This document shows positions 34,546 to 42,788 of a DNA stretch of 60,529 nucleotides, piece after piece. Numbering within the stretch: the stretch's first letter is position 1; every line of letters starts with the position of its first letter. A model generated the notes under the pieces. The model made no database searches. It had not been told where the DNA came from and saw nothing but the letters and a program-made list of their open reading frames with translations. Position numbers and translations under genes: made by a program. This stretch comes from Azospirillum agricola (GTDB lineage: Bacteria > Pseudomonadota > Alphaproteobacteria > Azospirillales > Azospirillaceae), in contig NZ_JAGINM010000033.1 of the NCBI RefSeq assembly GCF_017876095.1, positions 1 to 60,529 on the forward strand, in the 5' to 3' direction.

Positions 34546-36234
34546 ATGAGCACGAGCGTGACCGACACCCCGTCCCTGCTGCTTCCCGACCTGCTGGCCG
34601 CGACCGCCTCGGCGCTCGACGCGGTGGCCCGGCTGCGCGAGGCGGCCGAGCGGGGGGTCGCCGCCCTGGTGGCGCCCGACGGCGCGCCCGACGCGGCGCT
34701 GCTCGACCGCCACCAGATGGCGGCGCACGGCTTCGCCTGGGTCGCCACCTACGCCGAGGCGCTGCGCCAGATGCGGGGCTGGGCCGAACGGCTCGACCGC
34801 GCCGACCGGCTCGGCGAACTGGAGTCCGCCATCCTCCAGGCCGCCTTCGGCGAGTATCTGGCCCAGCTCGACGGCGGCCTCGCCATGAGCCAGGGCGAGA
34901 TCGTCCGCCCGGCCGATTTCGGCCTGACCGACGAGGACCGCGCCGCCTTCCGCAGCGACGCCGTGCGCCGGCTGATCGCGGCCGGCAACGCGTCGGCCCT
35001 GCGGCTCAGCATCGCCGAGGGGCTGGCCGACGCGCTGCACGGCGGCGGCTTCGGCGAGCTGGCGCTGGAGGACGAGGCGCTGGGCATGGTGCGCGACCAG
35101 TTCCGCCGCTTCGTCGCCGACGCGGTCGAGCCGCACGCCCACGAGTGGCACCTGAAGGACGAACTGATCCCGCTGGACGTCGTCGGCCGGATGGCGGAGA
35201 TGGGCGTCTTCGGCCTGACCATCCCGGAGGAGGATGGCGGGCTCGGCATGGGCAAGCTCGCCATGTGCGTGGTGACGGAGGAGCTGTCGCGCGGCTACAT
35301 CGGCGTCGGCTCACTCGGCACCCGCGCGGAGATCGCCGCCGAGCTGATCCGGCTGGGCGGCACCCCGGCGCAGAAGCAGCGGTGGCTGCCGCGCATCGCG
35401 TCCGGCGAGATCCTGCCGACCGCCGTCTTCACCGAGCCCAACACCGGCTCCGACCTCGGCTCGCTGCGCACCCGCGCGGTGCTGGACGGCGAGGTCTACC
35501 GCGTCACCGGCAACAAGACCTGGATCACCCACGGCAGCCGGTCCGACCTGATGACGCTGATGGTCCGCACCGACCCCAACGCCCCCGGATATCGCGGCCT
35601 GTCCATGCTGCTGGCCGAGAAGCCGCGCGGCACCGACGAGAATCCCTTCCCGGCCGAGGGCATGACCGGCGGCGAAATCCCGGTGCTGGGCTATCGCGGG
35701 ATGAAGGAGTACGAGATCGGCTTCGACGGTTTCGCCGTTCCCGCCGCCAACCTGCTGGGCGGGGTCGAGGGCCAGGGCTTCAAGCAGCTGATGGCGACCT
35801 TCGAATCCGCCCGCGTGCAGACCGCCGCCCGCGCCGTCGGCGTCGCCCAGAACGCCCTGGAGCTTGCCCTCCGCTACGCCCAGGAGCGCGTCCAGTTCGG
35901 CAAGCCGCTGACCGCCTTCCCGCGCGTCGCCGGCAAGCTGGCCTGGATGGCGGTGGAAACGATGATCGCCCGCCAGCTCACCTACTTCGCCGCGCGCGAG
36001 AAGGACAGCGACCGCCGCTGCGACATCGAGGCCGGCATGGCCAAGCTGCTCGCCGCCCGCGTCGCCTGGTCGAACGCCGACAACGCCGTGCAGATCCATG
36101 GCGGCAACGGCTATGCGGTGGAATACCCGGTCAGCCGCGTGCTGTGCGACGCCCGCATCCTGAACATCTTCGAGGGCGCCGCCGAAATCCAGGCGCAGGT
36201 CGTGGCGCGCGGTCTTCTGTCCCGGCGGAACTGA
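34546..36234 (+). CDS. mcd: Methylsuccinyl-CoA dehydrogenase-like acyl-CoA dehydrogenase
   Basis: FAD enzyme oxidising (2S)-methylsuccinyl-CoA to mesaconyl-C1-CoA. 562 residues: an N-terminal extension of about 170 residues precedes the normal acyl-CoA dehydrogenase body, the hallmark of Mcd from the ethylmalonyl-CoA pathway. The extension carries RHQMAAHGFAWVATYAEALR, GWAERL, AFGEYLAQLDGGLAMSQGE and VRPADFGL in the Mcd pattern. The body has FTEPNTGSDLGSLRTRAV, ARVQTAARAVGVAQNALE and the C-terminal QIHGGNGYAVEYPVSRVLCD and NIFEGAAEIQ. Start ATG 34546 follows GAGG and the tandem repeats. Whether this is the pathway copy or an extra paralogue cannot be told; no ecm, ccr or mcl genes are near. 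Confidence 0.8.
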   Translation: MSTSVTDTPSLLLPDLLAATASALDAVARLREAAERGVAALVAPDGAPDAALLDRHQMAAHGFAWVATYAEALRQMRGWAERLDRADRLGELESAILQAAFGEYLAQLDGGLAMSQGEIVRPADFGLTDEDRAAFRSDAVRRLIAAGNASALRLSIAEGLADALHGGGFGELALEDEALGMVRDQFRRFVADAVEPHAHEWHLKDELIPLDVVGRMAEMGVFGLTIPEEDGGLGMGKLAMCVVTEELSRGYIGVGSLGTRAEIAAELIRLGGTPAQKQRWLPRIASGEILPTAVFTEPNTGSDLGSLRTRAVLDGEVYRVTGNKTWITHGSRSDLMTLMVRTDPNAPGYRGLSMLLAEKPRGTDENPFPAEGMTGGEIPVLGYRGMKEYEIGFDGFAVPAANLLGGVEGQGFKQLMATFESARVQTAARAVGVAQNALELALRYAQERVQFGKPLTAFPRVAGKLAWMAVETMIARQLTYFAAREKDSDRRCDIEAGMAKLLAARVAWSNADNAVQIHGGNGYAVEYPVSRVLCDARILNIFEGAAEIQAQVVARGLLSRRN

Positions 36235-36345
36235 TCCCGGGGGGCAACGGACCTCCCGGCGCGGCCGGCCCGCCGGGACATCGCTTGTCACATATCCGCG
36301 TATTCGCTATCCGGAAGGGAAAGGCGATGGCGAGGGCGGATTCCC

Positions 36346-37308
36346 ATGGAACTTCTGGAACTGCGGTATTTCGTGCAGGTTGCCGACCTCGGCAGCTTCT
36401 CCAAGGCGTCGGTCAAGCTGGGCATCACCCAGCCGGCGCTGAGCCGTCAGGTCCAGAAGCTGGAGCATGAGCTGCGCACCAGCCTGTTCTACCGCCATGG
36501 GCGCGGCGTCTCGCTGACCCAGCCGGGGCGCAAGCTCTACGATGTCGTCCGCCATCTGCTGGGCGCGCTCGCCGAGATCAAGGAGGAGATCCAGGACCAG
36601 TCCGAACGCCTGACCGGCAGCGTGACCCTGGGCCTCCCCCCGTCGATCTGCGCCACGCTCGGCGCCCCACTCGCCCGGCGCTTCCACGAGAGCTATCCCG
36701 ACGCGACGCTGCGCATCCACGAGGTGTTCAGCGGCACCCTGCTGGAATGGGTGGAGGGCGGCCGGCTCGACCTCGCCGTGCTCTACGACGCCCGGCGCGG
36801 GCGCAGCATGCTGTCCTCGCCGCTGCTGGTCGAGAATCTGATGCTGATCCAGTCCGCGAAGGATGCGGGCGAGGCGGCCACCGACGACGGGCCGGTGCCG
36901 GTCGCCATGCTGGGCGACCTGCGGCTGGTTCTGCCGGGGCTTGAGAACGGGCTGCGCCGGGTCGTCGACGCCGCCGTCCGCCGCGCCGAGATCGACCTCC
37001 AGGTCGACATGGAGATCAACTCCGTCACCGCCATCAAGCAGCTGGTCGAAGAAGGGATCGGATCGACCATCCTGCCCTTCGGCGCCGTCCACCGCGAGGT
37101 GCGGCAGGGCCGGCTGATCGCCCGCGAGATCGGCTCCAAGGACATGCACGCCATGCTCGTCACCGCGACGCCGCTGCACCAGCCGGTGTCCAAGGCGACG
37201 CGCGCGCTGCTGCGCCTGATTCACGCCGAGGTGGCGAAATGCGTGGCGAACGGCGTGCTGAAGGGCAAGGTCGTCGCCCATGGCGGTGCGCCGGAACCCG
37301 CCTCCTGA
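36346..37308 (+). CDS. LysR-type regulator (Nac/CbbR-like)
   Basis: 320-residue transcription regulator. Winged helix at 1-60 (LLELRYFVQVADLGSFSKAS, LGITQPALSRQVQKLEHEL, LFYRHGRGVSLTQPG) and a LysR effector domain from about 92 (GSVTLGLPPSICATLGAPLARRF is two strands of it). It lies between the Mcd-like gene and the SDR gene, all on the plus strand, inside the catabolic region. Regularly spaced ATAGC motifs lie downstream of it, before the SDR, and GCTAT at 36306-36310 lies just before its own start; the motif suggests it controls itself and the SDR side. The inducer is unknown, perhaps a pathway intermediate. Confidence 0.85.
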   Translation: MELLELRYFVQVADLGSFSKASVKLGITQPALSRQVQKLEHELRTSLFYRHGRGVSLTQPGRKLYDVVRHLLGALAEIKEEIQDQSERLTGSVTLGLPPSICATLGAPLARRFHESYPDATLRIHEVFSGTLLEWVEGGRLDLAVLYDARRGRSMLSSPLLVENLMLIQSAKDAGEAATDDGPVPVAMLGDLRLVLPGLENGLRRVVDAAVRRAEIDLQVDMEINSVTAIKQLVEEGIGSTILPFGAVHREVRQGRLIAREIGSKDMHAMLVTATPLHQPVSKATRALLRLIHAEVAKCVANGVLKGKVVAHGGAPEPAS

Positions 37309-37344
37309 CGCCGGTGCGGGGGATTCCGGCGCGGGGATTTGCTG

Positions 37345-37395
37345 ATAGCAGCTATGACGGATGGTCCATAGCACGAGCGAATGCGGGCCGATAGC
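37345..37395 (+). promoter_or_regulatory. Phased ATAGC repeats, candidate LysR operator
   Basis: A perfect palindrome ATAGC-A-GCTAT at 37345-37355, then ATAGC at 37368-37372 and 37391-37395. The three ATAGC copies are exactly 23 bases apart, about two helical turns, as expected for a LysR tetramer lying along one DNA face. The last copy is 40 bases before the SDR ATG. Confidence 0.5.
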
Positions 37396-37434
37396 CTCCC
37401 CCCATCACAGATAATCCTTTGGGGAGGAACGAGA

Positions 37435-38187
37435 ATGACCAAGCGCCTGGACGGCAAGGTCGCCCTGATCACCGGCGCCGCGCAGGGGCTCGGGCTCGCG
37501 ATGGCCGAGACCTTCGTGCGCGAGGGCGCCCGCGTCGCCGTCGTCGACATCAACGGCGACGCCGCCCGCTCGGTCGCCGAAAGCCTGGGCGGGAACGCCG
37601 TCGGCATCGCCGCCAACGTGACCCGCGCCGCCGACGTCGAGATGACCGTCGCGGCGACGGTGGAGAAGTTCGGCCGGCTCGACATCCTGGTGAACAACGC
37701 CGGCTCGACCCACGCCAACGGCCCCTTCGAGGATGTGACCGAGGAGGAGTTCGACCGGGTCTTCGCGCTGAACGTCAAGTCGATCTACCTCTATTCCAAG
37801 GCGGTCGTCGCGCAGATGCGGGCCCAGCAGTCGGGCGTGATCCTCAACCTCGGCTCCACCGCCGGCCTGCGGCCGCGTCCGGGCCTGGTCTGGTACAACG
37901 CCACCAAGGGGGCGGTGCACAACATCACCAAGTCGCTGGCGCTGGAGCTGGCGCCCGACCGCATCCGCGTCTGCGCGCTGGCCCCGGTCGCCACCGAGAC
38001 ACCGCTGCTCGCCACCTTCATGGGCGGCGACACGCCGGAGAAGCGCGCCCGGATGCTCGGCATCGTGCCGCTCGGCCGCCTCGGCAAGCCGAGCGACGTC
38101 GCCAACGCGGCGCTCTACCTCGCCTCCGACGAGGCGGAGTTCCTGACCGGCGTGGTGCTGGAGATCGACGGCGGGCGGTGCGTGTGA
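37435..38187 (+). CDS. Short-chain dehydrogenase/reductase (SDR)
   Basis: NAD(P)-dependent oxidoreductase of the classical SDR family. 250 residues, usual length. Cofactor motif GAAQGLG at 14-20, Asp in VVDINGD favouring NAD, NNAGS around 88-92, and the catalytic Ser-Tyr-Lys (NLGSTAG, then YNATKGA near 156-162). The ATG at 37435 has a strong ribosome site GGGGAGG at 37421-37427. Substrate unknown; FabG-like and 3-hydroxyacyl or sugar dehydrogenases look alike. Preceded by the LysR gene and phased operator-like repeats and followed by the CoA-transferase gene, so probably part of the same catabolic unit. Confidence 0.88.
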   Translation: MTKRLDGKVALITGAAQGLGLAMAETFVREGARVAVVDINGDAARSVAESLGGNAVGIAANVTRAADVEMTVAATVEKFGRLDILVNNAGSTHANGPFEDVTEEEFDRVFALNVKSIYLYSKAVVAQMRAQQSGVILNLGSTAGLRPRPGLVWYNATKGAVHNITKSLALELAPDRIRVCALAPVATETPLLATFMGGDTPEKRARMLGIVPLGRLGKPSDVANAALYLASDEAEFLTGVVLEIDGGRCV

Positions 38188-38215
38188 GCGGCGTCGGAGT
38201 CATCCCATAAACACG

Positions 38216-38252
38216 GACAAGGCCCTCTTCCCCGAGGAAGAGGCGCCTTGTC
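38216..38252 (+). terminator. Hairpin after SDR gene
   Basis: GACAAGGCCCTCTTCC and GGAAGAGGCGCCTTGTC pair almost perfectly (one extra base) around CCGA. No T run follows, so it could be a weak terminator or attenuator before the CoA-transferase gene. Confidence 0.5.
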
Positions 38253-38294
38253 GGCGCCCATGGCCCCCAACCAGCCCCCTCACGGACCGCCCCC

Positions 38295-39500
38295 ATGCCC
38301 CAGATTCTGTCCGACCTGCGCGTCGTCGAGATCTCCGCCTTCGTCGCGGCGCCGCTCGGCGGCATGACGCTGGCCCAGCTCGGGGCCGACGTGATCCGCA
38401 TCGATCCCATCGGCGGCAACATCGATTACCGCCGCTGGCCGGTCTCCCCCGCCGGAACCAGCCTCTACTGGACCGCCCTGAACAAGGCCAAGCGGTCGGT
38501 GACGCTGGCGCTCGACAAGCCGGAGGGGCGCGAGATCGCCCAGGCGATCATCACGGCGCCGGGCGAGGACGCCGGCATCCTGCTGACCAACCTGCCGGCC
38601 AGCGGCTGGATGAGCCACGCGGCGCTGTCCACCGCGCGCGAGGATCTGATCATGCTGCGGCTGACCGGCAACCCGGACGGCTCGGCGGCGATCGACTACA
38701 CGATCAACTGCGCCGGCGGCTTCCCGATGGCGACCGGGCGCGGCGGCGAGCCGGTCAACCATGTGCTGCCGGCCTGGGACGTCGCCGCCGGTCTCTACCT
38801 GACCACCGGCCTGCTCGCCGCCGAACGCCACCGCCGCCGCACCGGGCAAGGGCAGGAGGTGACGGTGGCGCTGGCCGACGTGATGCTGGCGACCATCGGC
38901 AACCTCGGCTACCTCGCCGACGTGCGGGTGAACAGCGCCGTCCGTCCGCCGATCGGCAACGACCTGTACGGCGCCTTCGGCCGCGACTTCCCGACCTCGG
39001 ACGGCCGCCGGGCGATGATCGTCGCCATCTCCAACCGCCAGTGGCGGGCGATCGGCAAGGCGACCGGGTTGGCCGACAGGCTGGCGATGATCGGCCCGCT
39101 GATGGGCGTGGACATGGAGGACGAGGGCGGACGCTTCCTGGCGCGCGACGCCATCTCCGCCGTGCTCGCCCCCTGGTTCGCCGCCCGGACCCTGGCGGAG
39201 GTCGAGGCCGCCTTCGCCGGATCGGGCGTGCTGTGGGGACCCTACCGCGACTTCGGCCAGCTCGTCGCCGAGGATCCGCGCTGCTCCACCGCCAACCCGC
39301 TGTTCCGCGAGATCGAACAGCCGGAGGTCGGACGGCTGATGGTGCCCGGATCGCCGCTGAGCTTCCCGGCACTGGGCGAGCGAACCGACCACCGCCCGGC
39401 GCCCCGGCTGGGCCAGGACACCGACGCGGTGCTGGGCGACCTGCTCGGGCTGTCCGCCGCCGAGATCGGGCGCCTGCACGATTCCGGCGTGGTGGCCTGA
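38295..39500 (+). CDS. mct: Mesaconyl-CoA C1-C4 CoA transferase (Mct)-like
   Basis: Family III (CaiB/BaiF) CoA transferase of 401 residues. The N-terminus, LRVVEISAFVAAPLGGMTLAQ followed by LGADVIRIDPIGG and DYRRWPV, and later blocks (NHVLPAWDVAAGLYL, YGAFGRDFPTSDGRR, PYRDFGQLVAEDPRCS) agree with 2-methylfumaryl-CoA isomerase (Mct) of Chloroflexus as I remember it, which moves CoA from C1 to C4 of mesaconate intramolecularly. This is a distinctive subgroup, unlike formyl-CoA or carnitine transferases. It would connect the Mcd-like product mesaconyl-C1-CoA to the mesaconyl-C4-CoA hydratase-like protein encoded at 22684-23544. ATG 38295 follows the SDR by 107 bases. Confidence 0.78.
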   Translation: MPQILSDLRVVEISAFVAAPLGGMTLAQLGADVIRIDPIGGNIDYRRWPVSPAGTSLYWTALNKAKRSVTLALDKPEGREIAQAIITAPGEDAGILLTNLPASGWMSHAALSTAREDLIMLRLTGNPDGSAAIDYTINCAGGFPMATGRGGEPVNHVLPAWDVAAGLYLTTGLLAAERHRRRTGQGQEVTVALADVMLATIGNLGYLADVRVNSAVRPPIGNDLYGAFGRDFPTSDGRRAMIVAISNRQWRAIGKATGLADRLAMIGPLMGVDMEDEGGRFLARDAISAVLAPWFAARTLAEVEAAFAGSGVLWGPYRDFGQLVAEDPRCSTANPLFREIEQPEVGRLMVPGSPLSFPALGERTDHRPAPRLGQDTDAVLGDLLGLSAAEIGRLHDSGVVA

Positions 39501-39504
39501 AGCG

Positions 39505-40560
39505 TCACCGGCCGCGCCGCAGGCCGGGGACGAGCGGCATGGGATAGGACTCCTCCCCCGCCAGCGCCTCGGCCGCCGTGCGGACCGGCGAGACGCAGGT
39601 GTCGCCGCCGAAGGCGGTCATCCAGTCCGCCGCCGTCCGGGTGAGCAGCCGTTCGGCCACCGCCCGGCGGGTCGCGGCGGGGTCGCGGGAATCGTCGCGC
39701 AGCGCCTCCGGCAGCCCGATGATCCGGCAGACATTGTCCCAGAATTTCGGCTCCAGCGCCGCCACCGCCAGCCGGCGCCCGTCGGCCGTCGGGTAGACCG
39801 CGTAGCGGGCGGAACCGCCGGTCAGCCCGCCCATGCCGGCCGGGGTGAGCGCGCCGAAGGCGTCCAGCGTCGGCCGGTGCGGGAAGGCGAAGGCCCGCAC
39901 CATCGTCGCCATGGCGATGTCGAGGTGACGGCCGCGCCCGGTCCTCTGCCGGTCCCACAGCGCCAGCAGGATGTTGACGAGCGCCGGCAGGGTCCCGCCG
40001 CCGATGTCGGCGGCCAGGACCGGCGGCGGTTCCGCCACGGCGTCGGCCGGCGTTCCCGGCGGCGGCTCGGCCAGCAGCCCGGCGGCCGCCACATAGTTGA
40101 GATCGTGCCCGGCGTCGCCGGCCGCCGGCCCCTCCTGCCCGTAGCCGGTGATCGAGCAATAGACGAGGCGCGGATTCCAGCCCGACACGGTGGCGAAGTC
40201 GAAGCCGAGCCGGGCCATCACCCCCGGCCGGAACTGCTCGATCAGCACGTCGGCGCCCTCCAGCGCGCGGCGCAGCTCGGCCCGCCCCTCCCCGCTCTTG
40301 AGGTCGAGCCGCACCACCCGCTTGCCCCGGTTGAGCAGGGCGTGCGCCGCCCCGCCCCAGACCGGGCCGGCCGGCAGGCCGAAGACGCCGTCGCCGCCGG
40401 GCGGCTCGATCTTCAGCACCTCGGCCCCGGCCTCCGCCAGGGTCTCGGCGGCGAGCGGGCCGGGCAGCAGGCTGCTGAGATCCACCACCCGGATGCCGGC
40501 CAGCGGGCCGGCGCCCGGCTGGCCCGCAAGGGCGGGGTCGGCGAGGGAATCGTCGGTCAT
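39505..40560 (-). CDS. CaiB-family protein, alpha-methylacyl-CoA racemase-like
   Basis: 351 residues of the CaiB/BaiF family. The N-terminus GIRVVDLSSLLPGPLAAETLA, then NRGKRVVRLDLKS, VLIEQFRPGVMARLG, NPRLVYCSITGYGQEGP and AGHDLNYVA is the pattern of alpha-methylacyl-CoA racemases, in which the Asp of GHDLNY is catalytic together with a His about 30 residues earlier. Racemases of this type invert the methyl-bearing carbon next to the thioester. With a methylsuccinyl-CoA enzyme nearby, racemisation of 2-methylsuccinyl-CoA is an attractive guess; a plain CoA transferase is the alternative. Converges with the mct-like gene, 4 bases apart. Confidence 0.75.
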   Translation of the reverse strand: MTDDSLADPALAGQPGAGPLAGIRVVDLSSLLPGPLAAETLAEAGAEVLKIEPPGGDGVFGLPAGPVWGGAAHALLNRGKRVVRLDLKSGEGRAELRRALEGADVLIEQFRPGVMARLGFDFATVSGWNPRLVYCSITGYGQEGPAAGDAGHDLNYVAAAGLLAEPPPGTPADAVAEPPPVLAADIGGGTLPALVNILLALWDRQRTGRGRHLDIAMATMVRAFAFPHRPTLDAFGALTPAGMGGLTGGSARYAVYPTADGRRLAVAALEPKFWDNVCRIIGLPEALRDDSRDPAATRRAVAERLLTRTAADWMTAFGGDTCVSPVRTAAEALAGEESYPMPLVPGLRRGR

Positions 40561-40568
40561 GGCGGCTC

Positions 40569-41501
40569 CTAGAGGCCGGAGGCCAGCGCCGCGCGCGCCT
40601 CGCGATACTCGCGGATCAGCCGCTCGCAGAGTTGCGCGGCGGGCAGGATGTCGTTGATCGACCCGACCCCCTGCCCGGCCGACCAGACGTCCTTCCAGAC
40701 CTTGGCCTCGCTGCCCATGTCGAGCTTGGCGTGGCCTTTCAGATTGTCGGGGTCGAGGCCGGCGCGCACGATGCTGGGCGTCAGGAAATTGGCGTTCACC
40801 CCGCTGATCGCCGCCGTGTAGAGGATGTCCTTGGCGGTCGATTCCAGGATCATCCGCTTGTGCTCCTCGTTCACCATGGCCTCCTCGGTGGCGAGGAAGC
40901 GGGTGCCGAGATAGGCGAGGTCGGCGCCGAGCGCCCGCGCCGCCGCGATGTGGGCGCCGGTCGAGATGGCGCCGGCCAGCACGATGGTGCCGTCGAAGAC
41001 CGCGCGGATTTCCGGCACCAGCGCGAAGGGGCTCAGCGTCCCGGCATGGCCGCCGGCGCCCGCGCACACCGCGATGATGCCATCGACCCCGGCCTCCGCC
41101 GCCTTCTCGGCGTGGCGGCGGCCGATGACGTCGTGGAAGACGACGCCGCCGTAGGAATGCACCGCGTCCACCACCTCGCGCACCGCGCCCAGGGAGGTGA
41201 TGACCAGCGGCACCTTGTGCTTGACGGTCATCGCCAGATCGTCGTTCAGACGCGCGTTGGACTTGTGGACGATCAGGTTCACGCCGAAGGGGGCCGCCGA
41301 GTCCTGCGCACCCAACCGTTCCCGGATCTCGAACAGCCAGTCCTCGTAGCCGGCGGTGCTGCGCTGGTTCAGCGTCGGGAAGGTCCCGATCAGGCCCGAC
41401 CGGCAGGTCTCGACGACGAGGTCGGGGCCGGAGGACAGGAACATCGGCGAGACGATCGCGGGCAGCTTCAGTCCCGTCGACAGTTGGGCAGGCACCGGCA
41501 T
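40569..41501 (-). CDS. Nitronate monooxygenase / FabK-like flavoprotein
   Basis: FMN-dependent TIM-barrel enzyme of the nitronate monooxygenase (2-nitropropane dioxygenase) family. 310 residues. Motifs: LPAIVSPMFLSSGPDLV at the N-terminus, FGVNLIVHKSN near 73, VFHDVIGRRHAEKAAEAGVDGIIAV near 125, AGAGGHAGTLSPFALVPEI, VLAGAISTGAHIAAARALGAD and GTRFLATEEA. The gene precedes the racemase-like gene by 8 bases in the same direction. Many members act in fatty or branched acid catabolism rather than on nitronates, so the product name is generic. Confidence 0.85.
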   Translation of the reverse strand: MPVPAQLSTGLKLPAIVSPMFLSSGPDLVVETCRSGLIGTFPTLNQRSTAGYEDWLFEIRERLGAQDSAAPFGVNLIVHKSNARLNDDLAMTVKHKVPLVITSLGAVREVVDAVHSYGGVVFHDVIGRRHAEKAAEAGVDGIIAVCAGAGGHAGTLSPFALVPEIRAVFDGTIVLAGAISTGAHIAAARALGADLAYLGTRFLATEEAMVNEEHKRMILESTAKDILYTAAISGVNANFLTPSIVRAGLDPDNLKGHAKLDMGSEAKVWKDVWSAGQGVGSINDILPAAQLCERLIREYREARAALASGL

Positions 41502-41712
41502 GGACGCTCCTTCGGACAGGGTTGGCCCGTGTCAGCGTCACGGGCGTCGTCGTTGGCGTCCACAATTGTCGAGGGAGCGAACCGATGCAAGCCGCTTTCG
41601 CGGGCGCGCGGCCCGTCACCGTGGGACCTGCCGGAGAAGCCAGAAAAATGCCGGCGCGCGCGAGGCGGCCGGCGGACCGGATGTCATGTCTGAAACAGCG
41701 CCGTGGCCCCGG

Positions 41713-42510
41713 TCACCCGGCGTCGGCCGGCCCCTCGTCGCCGTCCAGCGCGTCCTGGTCCGGCGGCGGGGAGCCTGCGACCGCCACGGCGCCTGGAAGC
41801 GCGCCGGGAGTCACCACGGCGAAGCTCGATCCGTCGCTCTTGGGCCGGGCCAGCGCCAGCGGCGACCCGACCACCAGGAAGTGGATGGTCTCGGCGATGT
41901 TGGTCGCGTGGTCGCCGATGCGCTCCAGGTTCTTCGCCATGAACAGCAGGTGGGTGCAGGGCGTGATGTTGCGCGGATCCTCCATCATGTAGGTCAGGAC
42001 CTCGCGGAACAGGCTGGTGTAGAGGTCGTCCAGTTCCTCGTCGCGCTCCCACGCCGCGACGGCCTTGTCGACGTCGCGCTCGATGTAGGCGTCGAGCACC
42101 TCCTTCATGATGGTCTCGACCAGCCGGCCCATGCGCGGGATCCCCACGGCGGGCCGCACCACCGGCACCTGCGCCAGCGCCAGCGACCGCTTGGCGATGT
42201 TGGCGGCGTAGTCGCCGATGCGCTCCAGGTCGGCGGCGATCTTCAGCGACGAAACGATCTCGCGCAGGTCCTGCGCCATCGGCTGGCGCAGGGCCAGCAG
42301 CCGCACCGCCTCGGCGTCGATGTCGCGCTCGTAGGCGTCGAGCCGGGCGTCGGCCTGCATCACCTGCGAGGCCAGCCCGACGTCGCGGCGGGCGACCGCC
42401 TTGACCGCGGCCTCGACCTGGGCCTCGGCGACGCCGCCCATCTGGGTGACGAGGTTGCCCAGCCGCTGAAGCTCCTGCGCGAAGGAGCGGACGATGTGTT
42501 CAGAGCCCAT
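41713..42510 (-). CDS. phoU: Phosphate regulator PhoU
   Basis: Negative modulator linking the Pst phosphate transporter to the PhoR/PhoB system. 265 residues; two PhoU three-helix repeats (about 20-105 and 120-215), each with the metal-binding signature: DLERIGDYAANIAK and NLERIGDHATNIAE. The start codon complements 42508-42510, giving the usual HIVRSFAQELQRLGNLV N-terminus. The last 40 residues are an Asp/Pro/Gly-rich extension beyond the normal end. It stands alone here, without pst or phoB genes beside it, unlike most relatives. Confidence 0.92.
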   Translation of the reverse strand: MGSEHIVRSFAQELQRLGNLVTQMGGVAEAQVEAAVKAVARRDVGLASQVMQADARLDAYERDIDAEAVRLLALRQPMAQDLREIVSSLKIAADLERIGDYAANIAKRSLALAQVPVVRPAVGIPRMGRLVETIMKEVLDAYIERDVDKAVAAWERDEELDDLYTSLFREVLTYMMEDPRNITPCTHLLFMAKNLERIGDHATNIAETIHFLVVGSPLALARPKSDGSSFAVVTPGALPGAVAVAGSPPPDQDALDGDEGPADAG

Positions 42511-42788
42511 GATCCGCCGCGATGCCTTCAATCCGTTCGCACGCAACCGGGCACGCGGCCCTCCCGGCCCCGCACGCGATGGCGCAGAATAGCCGCCGCC
42601 GGTGACGCGCCGGTTGCAGCAATATTTCAATATCGTGACACGGCAAGGGCCGATGCTGGCCGTGACAAGCTTTTTATTACACGCAAGGGGTTTGAAGTGG
42701 GCGGGTAACTTCGCTAAAGGGATAGGAAGGATTTTATCGTTCGACCGGAACGCTCCGCGCCGAACACCGAACCGGGAGGCCGACCACC

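Noticed and set aside
42601..42700. Two CGTGACA copies (42634, 42661) as a Pho box for phoU or the exported protein
   Set aside because: Spacing of 27 bases does not match the 11-base Pho box period.
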